Of a DNA stretch of 64,000 bases, positions 51,101 through 55,350 are shown in pieces. Below the pieces are notes generated by a model, which saw only the letters and a program-made list of their open reading frames with translations, searched no databases and was not told where the DNA came from. Position 1 is the stretch's first letter. Each line of letters begins with the position of its first letter. Source of the stretch: Patiria miniata (Eukaryota > Echinodermata > Asteroidea > Valvatida > Asterinidae); the NCBI RefSeq assembly GCF_015706575.1, contig NW_024037076.1:22324898-22388897 (forward strand), given 5' to 3'. A program made the translations under genes and the position numbers.

Positions 51101-53328
51101 TAGTAAACATGGCTTTATCAGCCAGGTGTGTCTGTACCCCAAGGTGTTCAGCCTGTTGGACTGTTTCCTTCAACATAAGACCAGTTGAACCGATGACAGG
51201 ATGTATGGTGGCCTTGACATGCCACATTTTCTGGATCTCCATCCTCAGGTCTTGGTATTTGTCTCGTTTCTCTGCAAACTTCCTTCTGATGTTGCCGTCT
51301 GCAGTAATGCTGACTTTAATGATTTTAGCCTCACATCGTGGTTTGTCTATATGGCGATGGTGTCAGGTTTGTTAGCCATTATGGTACGATCTGTTAGTAC
51401 TTCCTGATCGCCGACAGCTTCATGACATCATTTTCTGCAACTGGCGGAAGAGTGTGCTCGTACCATCTATTATTATGATTATTAATTATTTCTAGTAAGG
51501 AAACCAAGGATTCCTTACTTATTACAGTTTTAGAGGTGGGAGGAACCAGACAGGGACTTGAAGACCCAATTCACATATTGGCCCAGACAGGATCCGAACC
51601 CGGGTCACAGCGGTGTAAAGCAAGGAAAAACTGCTGGTTCGAATCTGATCTACATAGCAGTGGGTACCGCATAAACTATTATAAGATGGAATTTTGCGTC
51701 TGGGTGATATAAATCAAATTAGGTTTTGCCCTTCACCGATGTTTAAACACTGTATACTCAGTGTGTTACCTCCCGAGTGAAAGTTGGAAAAAATCACTCG
51801 GGTGGTACTCAAACCCACGACCTCCTGCTTTCTAGTGCAGATGTCTTACCACTCGACCACCGAGCTAACGGGATCGGTTGGCTGGTTCTCTCTTTATTAT
51901 TCGAGAAATGACTTCGAATAATAAAGAGAGAACTTCAAATAATGTGTATGTGAGTTTGTTTCTGCATTCAATAGGGGATGTTGAACAATAGAGGACAATA
52001 GGTTCCCCAATGCCCGAAGGGTCCCCAATTTGGCGATGTGTACAAAACATATGGGAGGTCTTCCTAAAAAGTTAGTACAAACAAAAGAGGGACAATAGGT
52101 CCCCGATTGCAGGCAAATACACACTTGCATGTGTGATCTGTTACACGGTACCCTCTGGAGACATGTGCGCAATAGGAAACAAAAGATTGTATACGTCTCC
52201 ACAGAGCAATTTCTATAGGTGAATAGTCTCCACAAGGTTATCAAGAAATAGATATATGGATTTTACTCAGAAAATAGGAATTTCCAAAGTGTGTTGATCT
52301 GTCACAAATTGAAGTATTTAATGCAAGGGATATTAAGTCCGAATTTCAGCTCAGGAAATTCATTCTGGTTAAAATAGGAGCATTTTGAAAGTACACTTTC
52401 AAACTCGAAAACTTAAGTACAGGAGAACAAAGAAGTGACTCCACAAGGATACAAATTTCAGTATTTGTATCTGCATTTGTTTATGGTGTAAAACGAGGAC
52501 ACACATGTGCTACATCATTGATGAAACGAGGACAGAAACCGAATTTCCTTGGTTGGAAAACGTGTATAAACAAAGGAAAAGGGAAGAGGAGCAACTAAAA
52601 ATCCTTGATTTTCACCATTAACAAATGTGTGTGTCTGTGTGTCATGTTTTGATTAGGATAACTCTTGTCAGCACGATAACTTGAGAAATAGTTTACTTAG
52701 AAACTTGAAATTTGGTTTGTGGGTTGTTCTTGATAGTCTTAAGAAGCCTATTGCCTTTGGGGCCGACAGGTCAGTATTGCTAAAACAAGAAATCTTGTCA
52801 ATGTGGTAACTTGAGAAATACTTTACATACAAATTTGAAATTTGGTTTGTACGTGGATTGCTCTTGGTAGTCTTATCAAGCCTATTGCTTTAGGGGCCAA
52901 CAGGTCAAAGGTCAAGGTCACTATTGCTAAAACAATAGAAATATTCCATTTGTTAGGGACACTGACAAGTATCCATACTAACTGACTTTATAAAAACTGC
53001 CAGTATGTTAGGGAAATCATGCAAGTCTCACTTGCAGTATTGTTTTTTCTTTTGAAAATTATATTTTTTGTCATGCAAATTACAAAAACAATCTGTTTTC
53101 ATGTGTTATGATCAACTGATCTGCAATATTAATGGAATTAAATGCCAAATTATTATGTTAATCGTCATTTCAGGTTGCAGTCAGCCAAACACACATTGTT
53201 GTAGTGACATTTGAGAGTGATGTCTACTCATGGGGAGAAGGTAACAAAGGTCAGCTGGGACATGGTGATCTTCTTATGAGAACTTATCCTGAGGTGATTC
53301 ATTCCCTGAGAGGAAAGTCGATAATAAG
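1972..53328 (+). CDS. nek8/9-like: NEK8/NEK9-family protein kinase with N-terminal DUF4347-like domain and RCC1 repeats (3' incomplete)
   Basis: Twelve GT/AG exons join in phase: 1972-2367, 7382-7558, 8627-8703, 11774-11874, 13283-13398, 17584-17687, 27522-27647, 30980-31121, 38919-39047, 40738-40952, 42334-42412 and 53174-53328 (605 codons plus 2 nt). Residues about 1-70 are acidic/polar. About 80-217 resemble DUF4347 (H116, C171). Residues 242-499 form a full NEK kinase: GKGAYG loop 249-254, K271, alphaC E289, HRD 365-367, K369, N372, DFG 385-387, SPE 410-412 and the EPEYRP segment. T401 aligns with the activation-loop threonine of human NEK9. Residues from 529 are RCC1-like (YSWGEG, GQLGHG). 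Animal NEK8 acts at the proximal cilium and NEK9 in mitotic spindle signalling; this protein is NEK8-like in its C-lobe and NEK9-like in its N-lobe. Human NEK8 and NEK9 lack the N-terminal domain. The 3' exons lie beyond the window. Confidence 0.88.
2861..2891. repeat. perfect 12-bp hairpin in intron 1
   Basis: AAAGAGTTGCTA (2861-2872) is exactly complementary to TAGCAACTCTTT (2880-2891) with a 7-nt loop. The rest of 2368-3020 holds no recognised gene. Confidence 0.6.
3027..3385. repeat. degenerate minisatellite (GGATTTTGGAGGATTGAGGATGAATG-like units)
   Basis: Units built on GGATTTTGGAGGATTGAGGA recur with variable length (about 26-45 bp) at 3027-3195, and a larger block ending GAGGCAGGACTGTCTGA is duplicated at 3190-3210 and 3308-3326. 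Translation artefacts (ILNPP, SSKILL) arise from it. No gene seen. Confidence 0.75.
3488..4594. repeat. 44-bp minisatellite array, about 25 copies
   Basis: Unit of 44 bp containing TGTGTGGTGATCCATGTATT and GTGTGGGAGGAGGCCAGTTA, repeated about 25 times in exact register. Variants (GATCC/GATTC and GCTG/GATG) are distributed non-randomly; see the finding on higher-order structure. There are no unique spacers, so it is not a CRISPR array. Confidence 0.95.
5283..5299. repeat. poly(C) tract
   Basis: A run of C followed by AAAAG. The surrounding 4600-5930 contains no recognised gene or element. Confidence 0.8.
5932..6906. mobile_element. non-autonomous DNA transposon (MITE-like) with imperfect TIRs
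   Basis: The left end CCTTTTCACACTGTCC and the right end GATAGTGTGTAAGG are inverted matches, and the subterminal GGGTTGGAACCGG and CGGGTTGGATCCGGGTTGG motifs mirror each other. The interior has repeated CCGGATCGAAAT / GTGTGAACC segments and no coding capacity. No clean target duplication was seen. Confidence 0.45.
7382..7558 (+). CDS. nek8/9-like: NEK gene exon 2: DUF4347-like core with candidate Cys
   Basis: 59 codons, phase 0 on both sides (tttcag|ACG ... GAG|gtaagt). It holds a helix ([12 protein letters not shown]), then the hydrophobic strand VRFDLLAC ending at Cys171, then a helix [12 protein letters not shown]. Strand-Ala-Cys is the pattern of the catalytic cysteine strand in clan CD peptidases and of the conserved LYGC of DUF4347. 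Confidence 0.8.
8627..8703 (+). CDS. nek8/9-like: NEK gene exon 3: end of DUF4347-like domain
   Basis: 77 nt (25 codons plus 2 nt), acceptor aaaacag, donor gtaagt. It encodes [17 protein letters not shown] and a short linker. The VPVGIS segment sits where DUF4347 has its conserved V-A-A-S strand. The trailing CA joins the first base of exon 4 to make Gln217, which supports direct splicing over the repeat-filled intron 3. Confidence 0.78.
8840..8893 (+). mobile_element. 3' tail of a non-LTR retrotransposon
   Basis: The stretch TGTAATTTCCTTTATGGATC followed by AATAAA is a typical 3' end of CR1/L2-type LINEs or dependent SINEs; it runs straight into a simple repeat, as such tails do. No coding part remains. 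Confidence 0.45.
8894..9227. repeat. (TCAAG)n pentanucleotide array
   Basis: About 65 near-perfect TCAAG units with scattered TCATG and CAAAGCATG variants, growing from the LINE-like tail just upstream. The 94-residue SSQVKSS reading frame here is an artefact of the repeat. Confidence 0.95.
9406..9520. repeat. imperfect palindrome, about 55-bp arms
   Basis: ATAATTGTTGCCTGCAGTGA..CACCCGAGGAAGCAA (9406-9461) pairs with TTGCTCCCGAGGGTGT..GCAGGCAACAATTGT (9466-9520). The transcript would fold into a long hairpin within intron 3. It may be a foldback element. Confidence 0.75.
9621..10590 (+). pseudogene. coding-like broken reading frames, unrecognised
   Basis: Several overlapping open stretches (9621-9809, 9960-10110, 10166-10438, 10462-10590) have protein-like composition with frameshifts between them, for example [20 protein letters not shown] and [19 protein letters not shown]. 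The last piece resembles the 5' part of a LINE ORF. I do not recognise a family. The NEK exons 3 and 4 splice across this region in perfect phase, so it is not part of that gene. Confidence 0.25.
10726..11668. mobile_element. pogo/Tigger-type non-autonomous transposon
   Basis: Starts CAGTAAACTCCGGCTAAGAC and ends GTTTAGCCGGAGTTAATTACTG, inverted copies of one another, flanked by TA on both sides (10724-10725 and 11669-11670). Subterminal GACTTACGTGAATGTCGGCTT and GCCGGCTTAGAAATG repeats are typical of pogo-like elements. No transposase frame is visible. Confidence 0.8.
11774..11874 (+). CDS. nek8/9-like: NEK gene exon 4: linker and start of kinase domain
   Basis: 101 nt; acceptor tgtag, donor gtgagt. 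It encodes Cys218 to Lys250 and the first base of Gly251. The segment [10 protein letters not shown] is the beta-1 strand and the start of the glycine-rich loop typical of NEK kinases. Confidence 0.87.
12446..12623. mobile_element. short mariner/pogo-like MITE
   Basis: 178 bp. Ends CAGTCAAACTTTGATATGAA and TTATAAAGGTGTTCGACTG are inverted matches, flanked by TA duplications at 12444-12445 and 12624-12625. Confidence 0.7.
13283..13398 (+). CDS. nek8/9-like: NEK gene exon 5: glycine loop, catalytic lysine and alpha-C
   Basis: 116 nt; acceptor atcag, donor gtatgt, ends in phase 0. It completes the GKGAYG loop, carries the ATP-anchoring lysine (LVILKEI, K271) and the helix [11 protein letters not shown], whose last residue E289 is the alpha-C glutamate. 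The [11 protein letters not shown] stretch is closest to NEK9. Confidence 0.93.
14411..15039. mobile_element. non-autonomous DNA transposon with 13-bp perfect TIR
   Basis: GCACCCGATTTCA (14416-14428) is exactly inverted at 15022-15034. The interior is dense in ACGTCGTAAGTGCGACGCGTC motifs facing both ways, typical of subterminal transposase-binding repeats. No ORF of its own. It abuts the LINE fragment to the right. Confidence 0.65.
15048..15693 (-). pseudogene. LINE reverse transcriptase C-terminus (RTE-like), frameshifted
   Basis: The minus strand encodes the post-RT region of an APE-type [14 protein letters not shown] (about 15420), then in another frame [37 protein letters not shown], and near 15060 a [16 protein letters not shown] tail. 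The frame changes near 15400. Only about the last 200 codons remain; this is a 5'-truncated copy, as is usual for LINEs. Confidence 0.8.
16648..17285. repeat. (CCGT)n and four tandem 145-bp units with AGGTCA clusters
   Basis: (CCGT)n at 16648-16678 is followed by about four units starting GTTTCCGGATGATAACTTGA and ending GGTCAAAGGTCAAGGTCACC, separated by about 145 bp. Each holds up to four AGGTCA half-sites (16784-16810 in the first). A related two-unit block is at 52668-52935. Confidence 0.85.
17584..17687 (+). CDS. nek8/9-like: NEK gene exon 6: hinge region of kinase
   Basis: 104 nt; acceptor ttccag, donor gtgagt, ends in phase 2. Encodes [19 protein letters not shown] and the hinge [11 protein letters not shown], both standard NEK N-lobe segments. 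Confidence 0.93.
17975..20639. mobile_element. hAT-like element nested in the previous one
   Basis: Begins CAGGGTTCGAAATTAGCGG and ends AAGGTCAAACCCTG; both subterminal regions carry the words GTAGCCCGG and CTAGT. The host element resumes on both sides (compare the uninterrupted order at 54850-54915). The target duplication is blurred. It contains a third element. Confidence 0.65.
18661..20320. mobile_element. innermost hAT-like element of the triple nest
   Basis: Starts TAGGCTTGGACGGTATTTCG and ends AATACTGTCCCAAGCCTA. TTTTGGC is present on both sides (18654-18660 and 20321-20327), a 7-bp match to a target duplication. Internal ACCGCGGTAT motifs recur near both ends. Two diverged copies of an ATTCATGTTT..GATTGGTCCGTT block lie at 19281-19347 and 19589-19655. 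No transposase recognised. Confidence 0.72.
21606..21760. repeat. CAAGGC-type minisatellite (TTGACCCTCAAGGCCAAGGC units)
   Basis: Units of about 30 bp, AAGGCTTTGACCCTCAAGGC followed by CAAGGC hexamers. It begins at CAGTGTTGGAG, which resembles a hAT-type terminus; the inverted end CCAACACTG is found at 37186-37194 beside a related minisatellite. Confidence 0.8.
21815..22132 (+). mobile_element. hAT MITE, 318 bp, perfect target duplication
   Basis: Starts CAAGGGTGGATCCAGA and ends CTGGATCCGCCCTTA. The flanking TCATCACG (21807-21814 and 22133-22140) is a perfect 8-bp duplication. Runs of G near both ends and GGGGCCGATTTAAGGGCCCC inside. The same family sits at 36520-36836 in reverse orientation. 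Confidence 0.9.
22703..22832. repeat. CAAGGC-type minisatellite, second block
   Basis: Same CCTCAAGGCCAAGGCCAAGG units as at 21606-21760, about 1 kb downstream, with CCTTAAGGCAGCCTTAAGG at the right end. Probably the other part of one element or a second copy. Confidence 0.75.
23679..23706. repeat. 13-bp perfect hairpin GCTGTTCCCAATT/AATTGGGAACAGC
   Basis: Arms 23679-23691 and 23694-23706 with a 2-nt spacer. The half TTGGGAACAGCTC recurs alone at 25038-25050. Confidence 0.8.
25890..25917. repeat. 12-bp perfect hairpin TAGGTGTTGGGC/GCCCAACACCTA
   Basis: Arms 25890-25901 and 25906-25917, loop of 4. It lies at the right limit of the composite repeat. Confidence 0.8.
26038..27398. mobile_element. 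hAT-type element with GATTTAAATC repeats
   Basis: Starts CAGGGTTGGCTGATTTAAATC and ends GATTTAAATC-like sequence then GCCAACCCTG. It is flanked by a perfect 8-bp duplication GGAATGGG (26030-26037 and 27399-27406). The terminal regions are saturated with TGATTTAAATCA. Non-autonomous; it carries a second insertion at 26617-26894. Confidence 0.92.
26617..26894. mobile_element. hAT MITE nested in the 26038-27398 element
   Basis: 278 bp. Perfect 12-bp TIRs CATGGGCGTCGC / GCGACGCCCATG and a perfect 8-bp duplication AACACTAG (26609-26616 and 26895-26902). G/C runs lie near the ends and an A-rich centre between. Confidence 0.93.
27522..27647 (+). CDS. nek8/9-like: NEK gene exon 7: alpha-D/alpha-E of kinase
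   Basis: 126 nt; acceptor ccccag, donor gtaatc, phase 2 at the end. Encodes TLQQYLNSL through the helix [22 protein letters not shown]; the split codon completes Arg366 of HRD. It lies only 124 bp downstream of a hAT insertion (26038-27398 plus target duplication). Confidence 0.93.
28395..30180 (+). pseudogene. CR1/L2-like LINE, 5'-truncated and frameshifted
   Basis: From about 28425 the + strand holds the linker between endonuclease and RT ([25 protein letters not shown]). RT motif [14 protein letters not shown] is at 29320-29360, in the frame that opens at 29166. The frame then shifts to give [13 protein letters not shown] and YADDTQLY (about 29590). The post-RT part is in yet another frame from 29848 ([26 protein letters not shown]). 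[10 protein letters not shown] near 30150 marks the end of the ORF. Stops and shifts make it inactive. Confidence 0.88.
30980..31121 (+). CDS. nek8/9-like: NEK gene exon 8: catalytic loop, DFG and activation segment
   Basis: 142 nt; acceptor ctgtag, donor gtgagt. Encodes D367-L-K-T-A-N, the DFG motif (IGDFGISK, 385-387), the activation segment [13 protein letters not shown] and the first residue after it. All catalytic residues are present. T401 is a candidate activating phosphosite by alignment with NEK9. Confidence 0.95.
31570..33960 (+). pseudogene. R2/R4-like LINE with restriction-like endonuclease, decayed
   Basis: The order of pieces is: [21 protein letters not shown] (31760-31880); [18 protein letters not shown] (31935-32000); an RT motif block INRGILQGD (32190); the catalytic [13 protein letters not shown] (32325-32370) with KCSKMTIK; and a C-terminal domain with [10 protein letters not shown] and KPDIVAIDK (33400-33510), whose P-D-I is the hallmark of the restriction-like endonuclease of R2/R4/NeSL-type elements. 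Several frameshifts. RT motif A (expected MAWIDY-like) is degraded at about 32030. The tail beyond 33780 is shared with the copy at 51087-51468. Confidence 0.85.
34560..36460 (+). pseudogene. Jockey-like LINE, heavily broken
   Basis: Fragments in order: [14 protein letters not shown] (35020-35060), [13 protein letters not shown] (35160), a damaged RT catalytic region with KYGYANKIS where YADD is expected (35410), [20 protein letters not shown] (35510), [10 protein letters not shown] (35640), [19 protein letters not shown] (35750), and near 36250 a [30 protein letters not shown] zinc-knuckle-like end. The second Jockey-like copy at 48135-49914 shows the same order in better condition. Confidence 0.85.
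36520..36836 (-). mobile_element. hAT MITE, 317 bp, second copy
   Basis: Perfect inverted ends CAAGGGCGGATCC / GGATCCGCCCTTG and a perfect 8-bp duplication CTTCAATG (36512-36519 and 36837-36844). Same family as 21815-22132 in the opposite orientation; it inserted just 3' of the Jockey-like fragment. Confidence 0.93.
37126..37194. repeat. CAAGGC-type minisatellite relic with CCAACACTG terminus
   Basis: GGCCAAGGCCGAGGCCTTGC units ending CCAACACTG, the inverse of the CAGTGTTGG start at 21606. The left end is lost. The remaining 37195-38220 holds no recognised gene. Confidence 0.55.
38221..38384. repeat. near-perfect 164-bp palindrome (75-bp arms)
   Basis: Left arm 38221-38295 and right arm 38309-38384 are complementary apart from about three differences (for example GATCCAG versus GACCGGCT), with a 13-nt centre. 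A related but unfolded segment (GATAATGACCGGCTTCAAAG) is at 37562-37581, so it may be a foldback transposon. Confidence 0.93.
38919..39047 (+). CDS. nek8/9-like: NEK gene exon 9: alpha-F/alpha-G of kinase
   Basis: 43 codons, phase 0 at both ends; acceptor tttcag, donor gtatgt. [17 protein letters not shown] with the alpha-F Asp (D424), then [11 protein letters not shown]. This exon is nearly NEK8-specific in wording. The upstream reading frame back to 38544 is intron read-through. Confidence 0.95.
39566..39611. repeat. 18-bp perfect hairpin
   Basis: TGCTGTGATTGGCTTCTA (39566-39583) and its exact complement (39594-39611), 10-nt loop. ATTGGCT/AGCCAAT are CCAAT-box-like words. No gene is seen elsewhere in 39048-40350. 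Confidence 0.85.
40354..40596. mobile_element. MITE with TGTGTTTACGGTAAC ends
   Basis: Left GTGTGTTTACGGTAACCCGAC and right GGGCCGTTATCGTAAACACAC are inverted repeats with one difference. Both flanks are A/T-rich and no duplication is clear. 243 bp, no ORF. Confidence 0.55.
40738..40952 (+). CDS. nek8/9-like: NEK gene exon 10: end of kinase domain and linker
   Basis: 215 nt; acceptor aacag, donor gtttgt. Encodes [14 protein letters not shown], the helix [16 protein letters not shown] that closes NEK kinase domains, and an acidic then basic linker ([19 protein letters not shown]) that could be a localisation or binding region. Confidence 0.92.
40953..42333. other. intron 10, no recognised gene
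   Basis: Contains open frames at 41232-41609 and 41766-42008. The latter ([20 protein letters not shown]) has the flavour of a retroelement tail, but neither joins the NEK exons, which are in phase across this intron. Confidence 0.5.
42334..42412 (+). CDS. nek8/9-like: NEK gene exon 11: linker into RCC1 propeller
   Basis: 79 nt; acceptor ttccag, donor gttggt. Encodes [19 protein letters not shown] and AKIKIMQ, the partial first blade before the RCC1 repeats, placed as in NEK9 after the kinase tail. Phases join exactly with exons 10 and 12. Confidence 0.75.
42413..43970. other. intron 11, first part: nothing recognised
   Basis: AT-rich sequence with no protein match, inverted repeat or tandem array that I can support. 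Confidence 0.5.
43978..44020. repeat. poly(C) plus (GAA)n microsatellite
   Basis: A run of C, then A-rich sequence and GAAGAAGAAGACGAAGAAGA. Confidence 0.85.
44448..44850. mobile_element. interspersed repeat starting TTACCTCCACCAAGGAGGTT
   Basis: Opens with TTACCTCCACCAAGGAGGTT (itself a short hairpin) and AACAAGATAACTCAAAAAGA, and closes with TTGGCAGAGGTTTGCGCTCT. This pair of ends is a repeat style common in animal genomes, here about 400 bp and non-coding. The assignment to a DNA element is from memory of its style, not proven. Confidence 0.5.
44851..45559. other. no recognised feature
   Basis: Unique-looking intronic sequence between the interspersed repeat and the gypsy LTR. Confidence 0.4.
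45560..45741 (-). repeat. 3' LTR of the gypsy element
   Basis: 182 bp, about 88% identical by eye to 50196-50376. On the element strand it begins TGTCGTGTTTACATGTGACA and ends GTAGAACATAACA. Confidence 0.88.
46530..47960 (-). pseudogene. gypsy pol remnant: RT end, RNase H and integrase
   Basis: Reading down the minus strand: [12 protein letters not shown] (about 47910) from the RT connection; a damaged RNase H with [13 protein letters not shown] (47715), [20 protein letters not shown] and ADTLSRLS; an integrase zinc region with HEGHLG and [29 protein letters not shown]; and the integrase core [12 protein letters not shown]...GEVERQND, where D and E are 35 residues apart, as in DDE integrases. 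At least three frameshifts. The catalytic YxDD part of RT is absent. Confidence 0.9.
47965..48134 (-). pseudogene. gypsy gag C-terminal fragment
   Basis: Minus-strand [36 protein letters not shown] is typical of gypsy gag. It is cut on the upstream side by the LINE whose (GA)n tail ends at 48135, and it runs directly into the RT end, so protease and most of RT are deleted. Confidence 0.82.
48135..48175. repeat. (CT)n microsatellite, tail of the Jockey-like LINE
   Basis: About 20 CT units, (GA)n on the element strand, exactly at the junction between the LINE 3' end and the gypsy gag. Confidence 0.9.
48135..49914 (-). pseudogene. Jockey-like LINE inserted in gypsy gag
   Basis: Minus strand. 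Endonuclease fragment [29 protein letters not shown] (49914-49800). Then, after an internal deletion, [14 protein letters not shown] and the [18 protein letters not shown] (motif A), [17 protein letters not shown] (B), [12 protein letters not shown] (C), [20 protein letters not shown] and [19 protein letters not shown]. Near 48300 the end has [20 protein letters not shown] (GA)n tail of about 41 bp follows at 48135-48175. The uninterrupted RT frame is 48804-49541. Confidence 0.9.
49990..50165 (-). pseudogene. gypsy gag N-terminal fragment
   Basis: The minus strand reads [19 protein letters not shown] and, in the next frame, [14 protein letters not shown], the usual start of a gypsy gag after a short leader. 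It lies on the other side of the inserted LINE from 47965-48134. Confidence 0.7.
50196..50376 (-). repeat. 5' LTR of the gypsy element
   Basis: 181 bp, the partner of 45560-45741. The putative primer-binding site lies just below 50196. The divergence between the LTRs would date the insertion. Confidence 0.88.
50377..51086. other. no recognised gene
   Basis: AT-rich; includes TCTAGTCAAAT words shared with 49935-49974, and a stretch 50783-50845 about 70% similar to 31386-31446. Confidence 0.4.
51087..51468 (-). pseudogene. R2/R4-like LINE, 3' fragment (endonuclease end)
   Basis: The minus strand matches 33369-33720 and about 33885-33930 of the copy in intron 8 (ending [20 protein letters not shown] and LGVQTHL), with the sequence equivalent to 33721-33884 missing. 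A 5'-truncated copy of the same family. Confidence 0.85.
51610..51884 (-). repeat. repeat monomer with tRNA-like segment, copy A
   Basis: It shares CTGGTTCGAATCTGAT..GGTACCGCATAAACTATTAT, TTTGCCCTTCACCGA, CAGTGTGTTACCTCC and the tRNA-like segment 51797-51870 with copy B (55085-55350). In A the block GGTTCGAATCTGAT precedes the tRNA-like part, whereas in B it follows, so both look like cuts from a tandem array with a monomer of roughly 250-290 bp. Confidence 0.72.
51797..51870 (-). other. tRNA-like segment (Ser-like), probably SINE/satellite-derived
   Basis: On the minus strand: GGTGGTCGAGTGGTAAG (box A-like), an anticodon-type stem TCTGC/GCAGG around CTAGAAA (AGA at the anticodon position), GGTTTGAGTACC (box B-like, GGTTCGAGTCC in copy B) and a terminal stem CTCGGTG/CACCCGAG. 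The anticodon loop is 8 nt and there is no long variable arm as in true tRNA-Ser, so it is not scored as a functional tRNA. Confidence 0.55.
51885..51933. repeat. 20-bp perfect hairpin
   Basis: GTTCTCTCTTTATTATTCGA (51885-51904) and TCGAATAATAAAGAGAGAAC (51914-51933) are exact complements. It adjoins the end of the tRNA-like repeat. Confidence 0.88.
52668..52935. repeat. two tandem units with AGGTCA cluster
   Basis: Units of about 130 bp, GATAACTTGAGAAATAG..GGGGCC(A/G)ACAGGTCA..TATTGCTAAAACAA. The second ends with AGGTCAAAGGTCAAGGTCA (52902-52920). Related to 16688-17285. Confidence 0.8.
53174..53328 (+). CDS. nek8/9-like: NEK gene exon 12: first clear RCC1 repeat
   Basis: 155 nt; acceptor tttcag, donor gttagt, ends in phase 2. 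Encodes [20 protein letters not shown] then [12 protein letters not shown], the canonical RCC1 signature, and the start of the next blade (LRGKSII). No further RCC1 exon is recognisable before 64000, so the gene continues to the right of the window. Confidence 0.92.
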
Positions 53329-54717
53329 GTTAGTAGATATCATGACATGAACTTACAATGTTTGATTTGAATTACATGGAAATGTTAACATCCACCCAGA
53401 CTGTATAATTGACTCAATCTTTTTTCCCTAAACATGCATTTTTTTATAATAGTTCTGTTTTGGATTAATGTTGAACAGGACTTGGGCCGAAAAAAAAAAA
53501 GTTCAGCTTCCGATTACATGCCTTTCAAAAATAGGGTCGGTCGGTCAAAAAAAAAAAAAAATTTGCCAATTTTTTTAATGCAGATTGAATGGGGTATTCA
53601 ATTATATGGGAAGTTTTAGCCTGAACTATTTCCATTGCACTACGAAAGCTATACACAAAATGGCCACGAAAAGTGAATAAAACCTACCTTAATTATTGTC
53701 AATATATTTATGTTCGCTAATTCTTAAAAAATAATGGAAAATTCAGGCCGTTCGCATCATATGCACAACGCTAGTCAAGATGGGAAGCTGGCCAAAACTC
53801 CGAATTGTGTGATGCACTGTGCATGTGTGGCCCGCGGCCGACAGACCTCGTTTTACGGTCAAACATTTCGGGAAACACACTGCAGGTATCACTCCAAATA
53901 CGAGTAGTGCGATCTCAAAATGAACTTTTGAACACGGAAAATACATACACAGACAAGATAGATCAATTCTGTGAATTAACTTGCAAAAATGTTCTTTCTC
54001 CATCGGTGTTTTCGTGGCATTTTTACGATGTCGAATCCGACCAGTTGACACTGACAGTGCACGTGCCTAATGCATAGCCATGCTAGCGCTAGCGATCGCA
54101 TATGACCGACTGGTTACCGCATTTTCATCATGTCTTCTAAATTGGCCCCTGCGCGGCGCGGCGGGAACCAGTCGTCACTGCATTGAGCAAGGTTTACGCA
54201 CGTGATTATAGTCACCGTGACATCGAATTGCGAGGTATGATGACAGATCGCGGAGCGAATTTGCTTTCTTTTTAAAAAAATAGCAAATGTAAGTAAGAAA
54301 ACAATAAATACAAGCGTTTTTTGACGCAAATGGGTTGTTGAGAGGTATTTTGTGAAGACAGAAAAGACAACAAGCTTTTATTTTTATTTATTTCAATCAT
54401 TATTTTTTTTTTTTTTTTGGAATTGCCGATAAAATTAAAAAAAACAAGTAACACTCTGGAGGGAGAGATATTAAACTAATCAGCTCTTGCAAAGATCGCT
54501 CATCTGAATTGCACTGGTATGTGGGGTGTTTGAGAAATGTTCATCTTGACAAATTTTGCAAGGTTATATTGTTACAACTTTGTATCCAAATAAAATGATT
54601 TTGCTTAATATGACAAGAAGTTAGTGTGGAATTCTACTGCGCTCTACTTACCTGTAGAGAATTGCTACATGTGCATTATTTCCTAGAGGGTGCTTGCCAT
54701 TCGCTAAGATTTATTAC
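53329..54717. other. intron 12, first part: no recognised gene
   Basis: Includes poly(A)-rich GGTCGGTCGGTC sequence at 53535-53565 and a T13-18 run at about 54402. The open frames at 53743-54077 on both strands match nothing I recognise. Confidence 0.4.
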
Positions 54718-55084
54718 CAGAGTTGTAATGACTCGAGTCAATGACTCGACTCGAGTCCGACTCGAATCACAATTTTTGGTGACTCGACTCGACTCGAGTC
54801 CCTAAGGATAAATGACTCGACTCGACTCGAGTCACTGTGAGCAAATGACTCGACTCGAGTCCTTCATCAAAAGACTCGACTTGACTCGAACCGAGGCTAA
54901 TAAGACTCGAGTCCCAAAAATAAAAGCACAACTTTGCGAAAAGTATTTGCAATGACTTACGTTGCAAAATTTATGCTCACTTCGCTTTGCGAATTAGTCA
55001 TATATAAATATACAACGTGTCACAGACTCCCACCTCATGGTTCTAGAATGCACAAAATACTATCCAGGAACCAGATTTTTCGCT

Positions 55085-55350
55085 TCATCAAATTAGGTTT
55101 GCCCTTCACCGACGTTTAAACACTGTTTACTCAGTGTGTTACCTCCCCAGTGAAAGTTGAAAAAAATCACTCGGGTGGGACTCGAACCCACGACCTCCTG
55201 CTTTCTAGTGCAGATGTCTTACCACTCAACCGAGCAAACGGGGTCGGTTGGCTGGTTCGAATCTGATGTACATAGCAGCGGGTACCGCATAAACTATTAT
55301 AAGATGGAATTTTGTGTCGGGATGATATAAATCAAATTAGTTTGCCCTTC
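55085..55350 (-). repeat. repeat monomer with tRNA-like segment, copy B
   Basis: Partner of copy A. The tRNA-like part is at 55168-55240 with an intact GGTTCGAGTCCC box B on the minus strand. It sits inside the hAT element. Confidence 0.75.

Noticed and set aside
51797-51870. Functional tRNA-Ser gene
   Set aside because: The anticodon loop has 8 nt, no proper variable arm is present, and the segment is part of a repeated unit also found at 55168-55240.
53743-54077. Opposed ORFs of 102 and 90 codons
   Set aside because: They overlap head to tail on both strands without motifs; no evidence for either being a gene.
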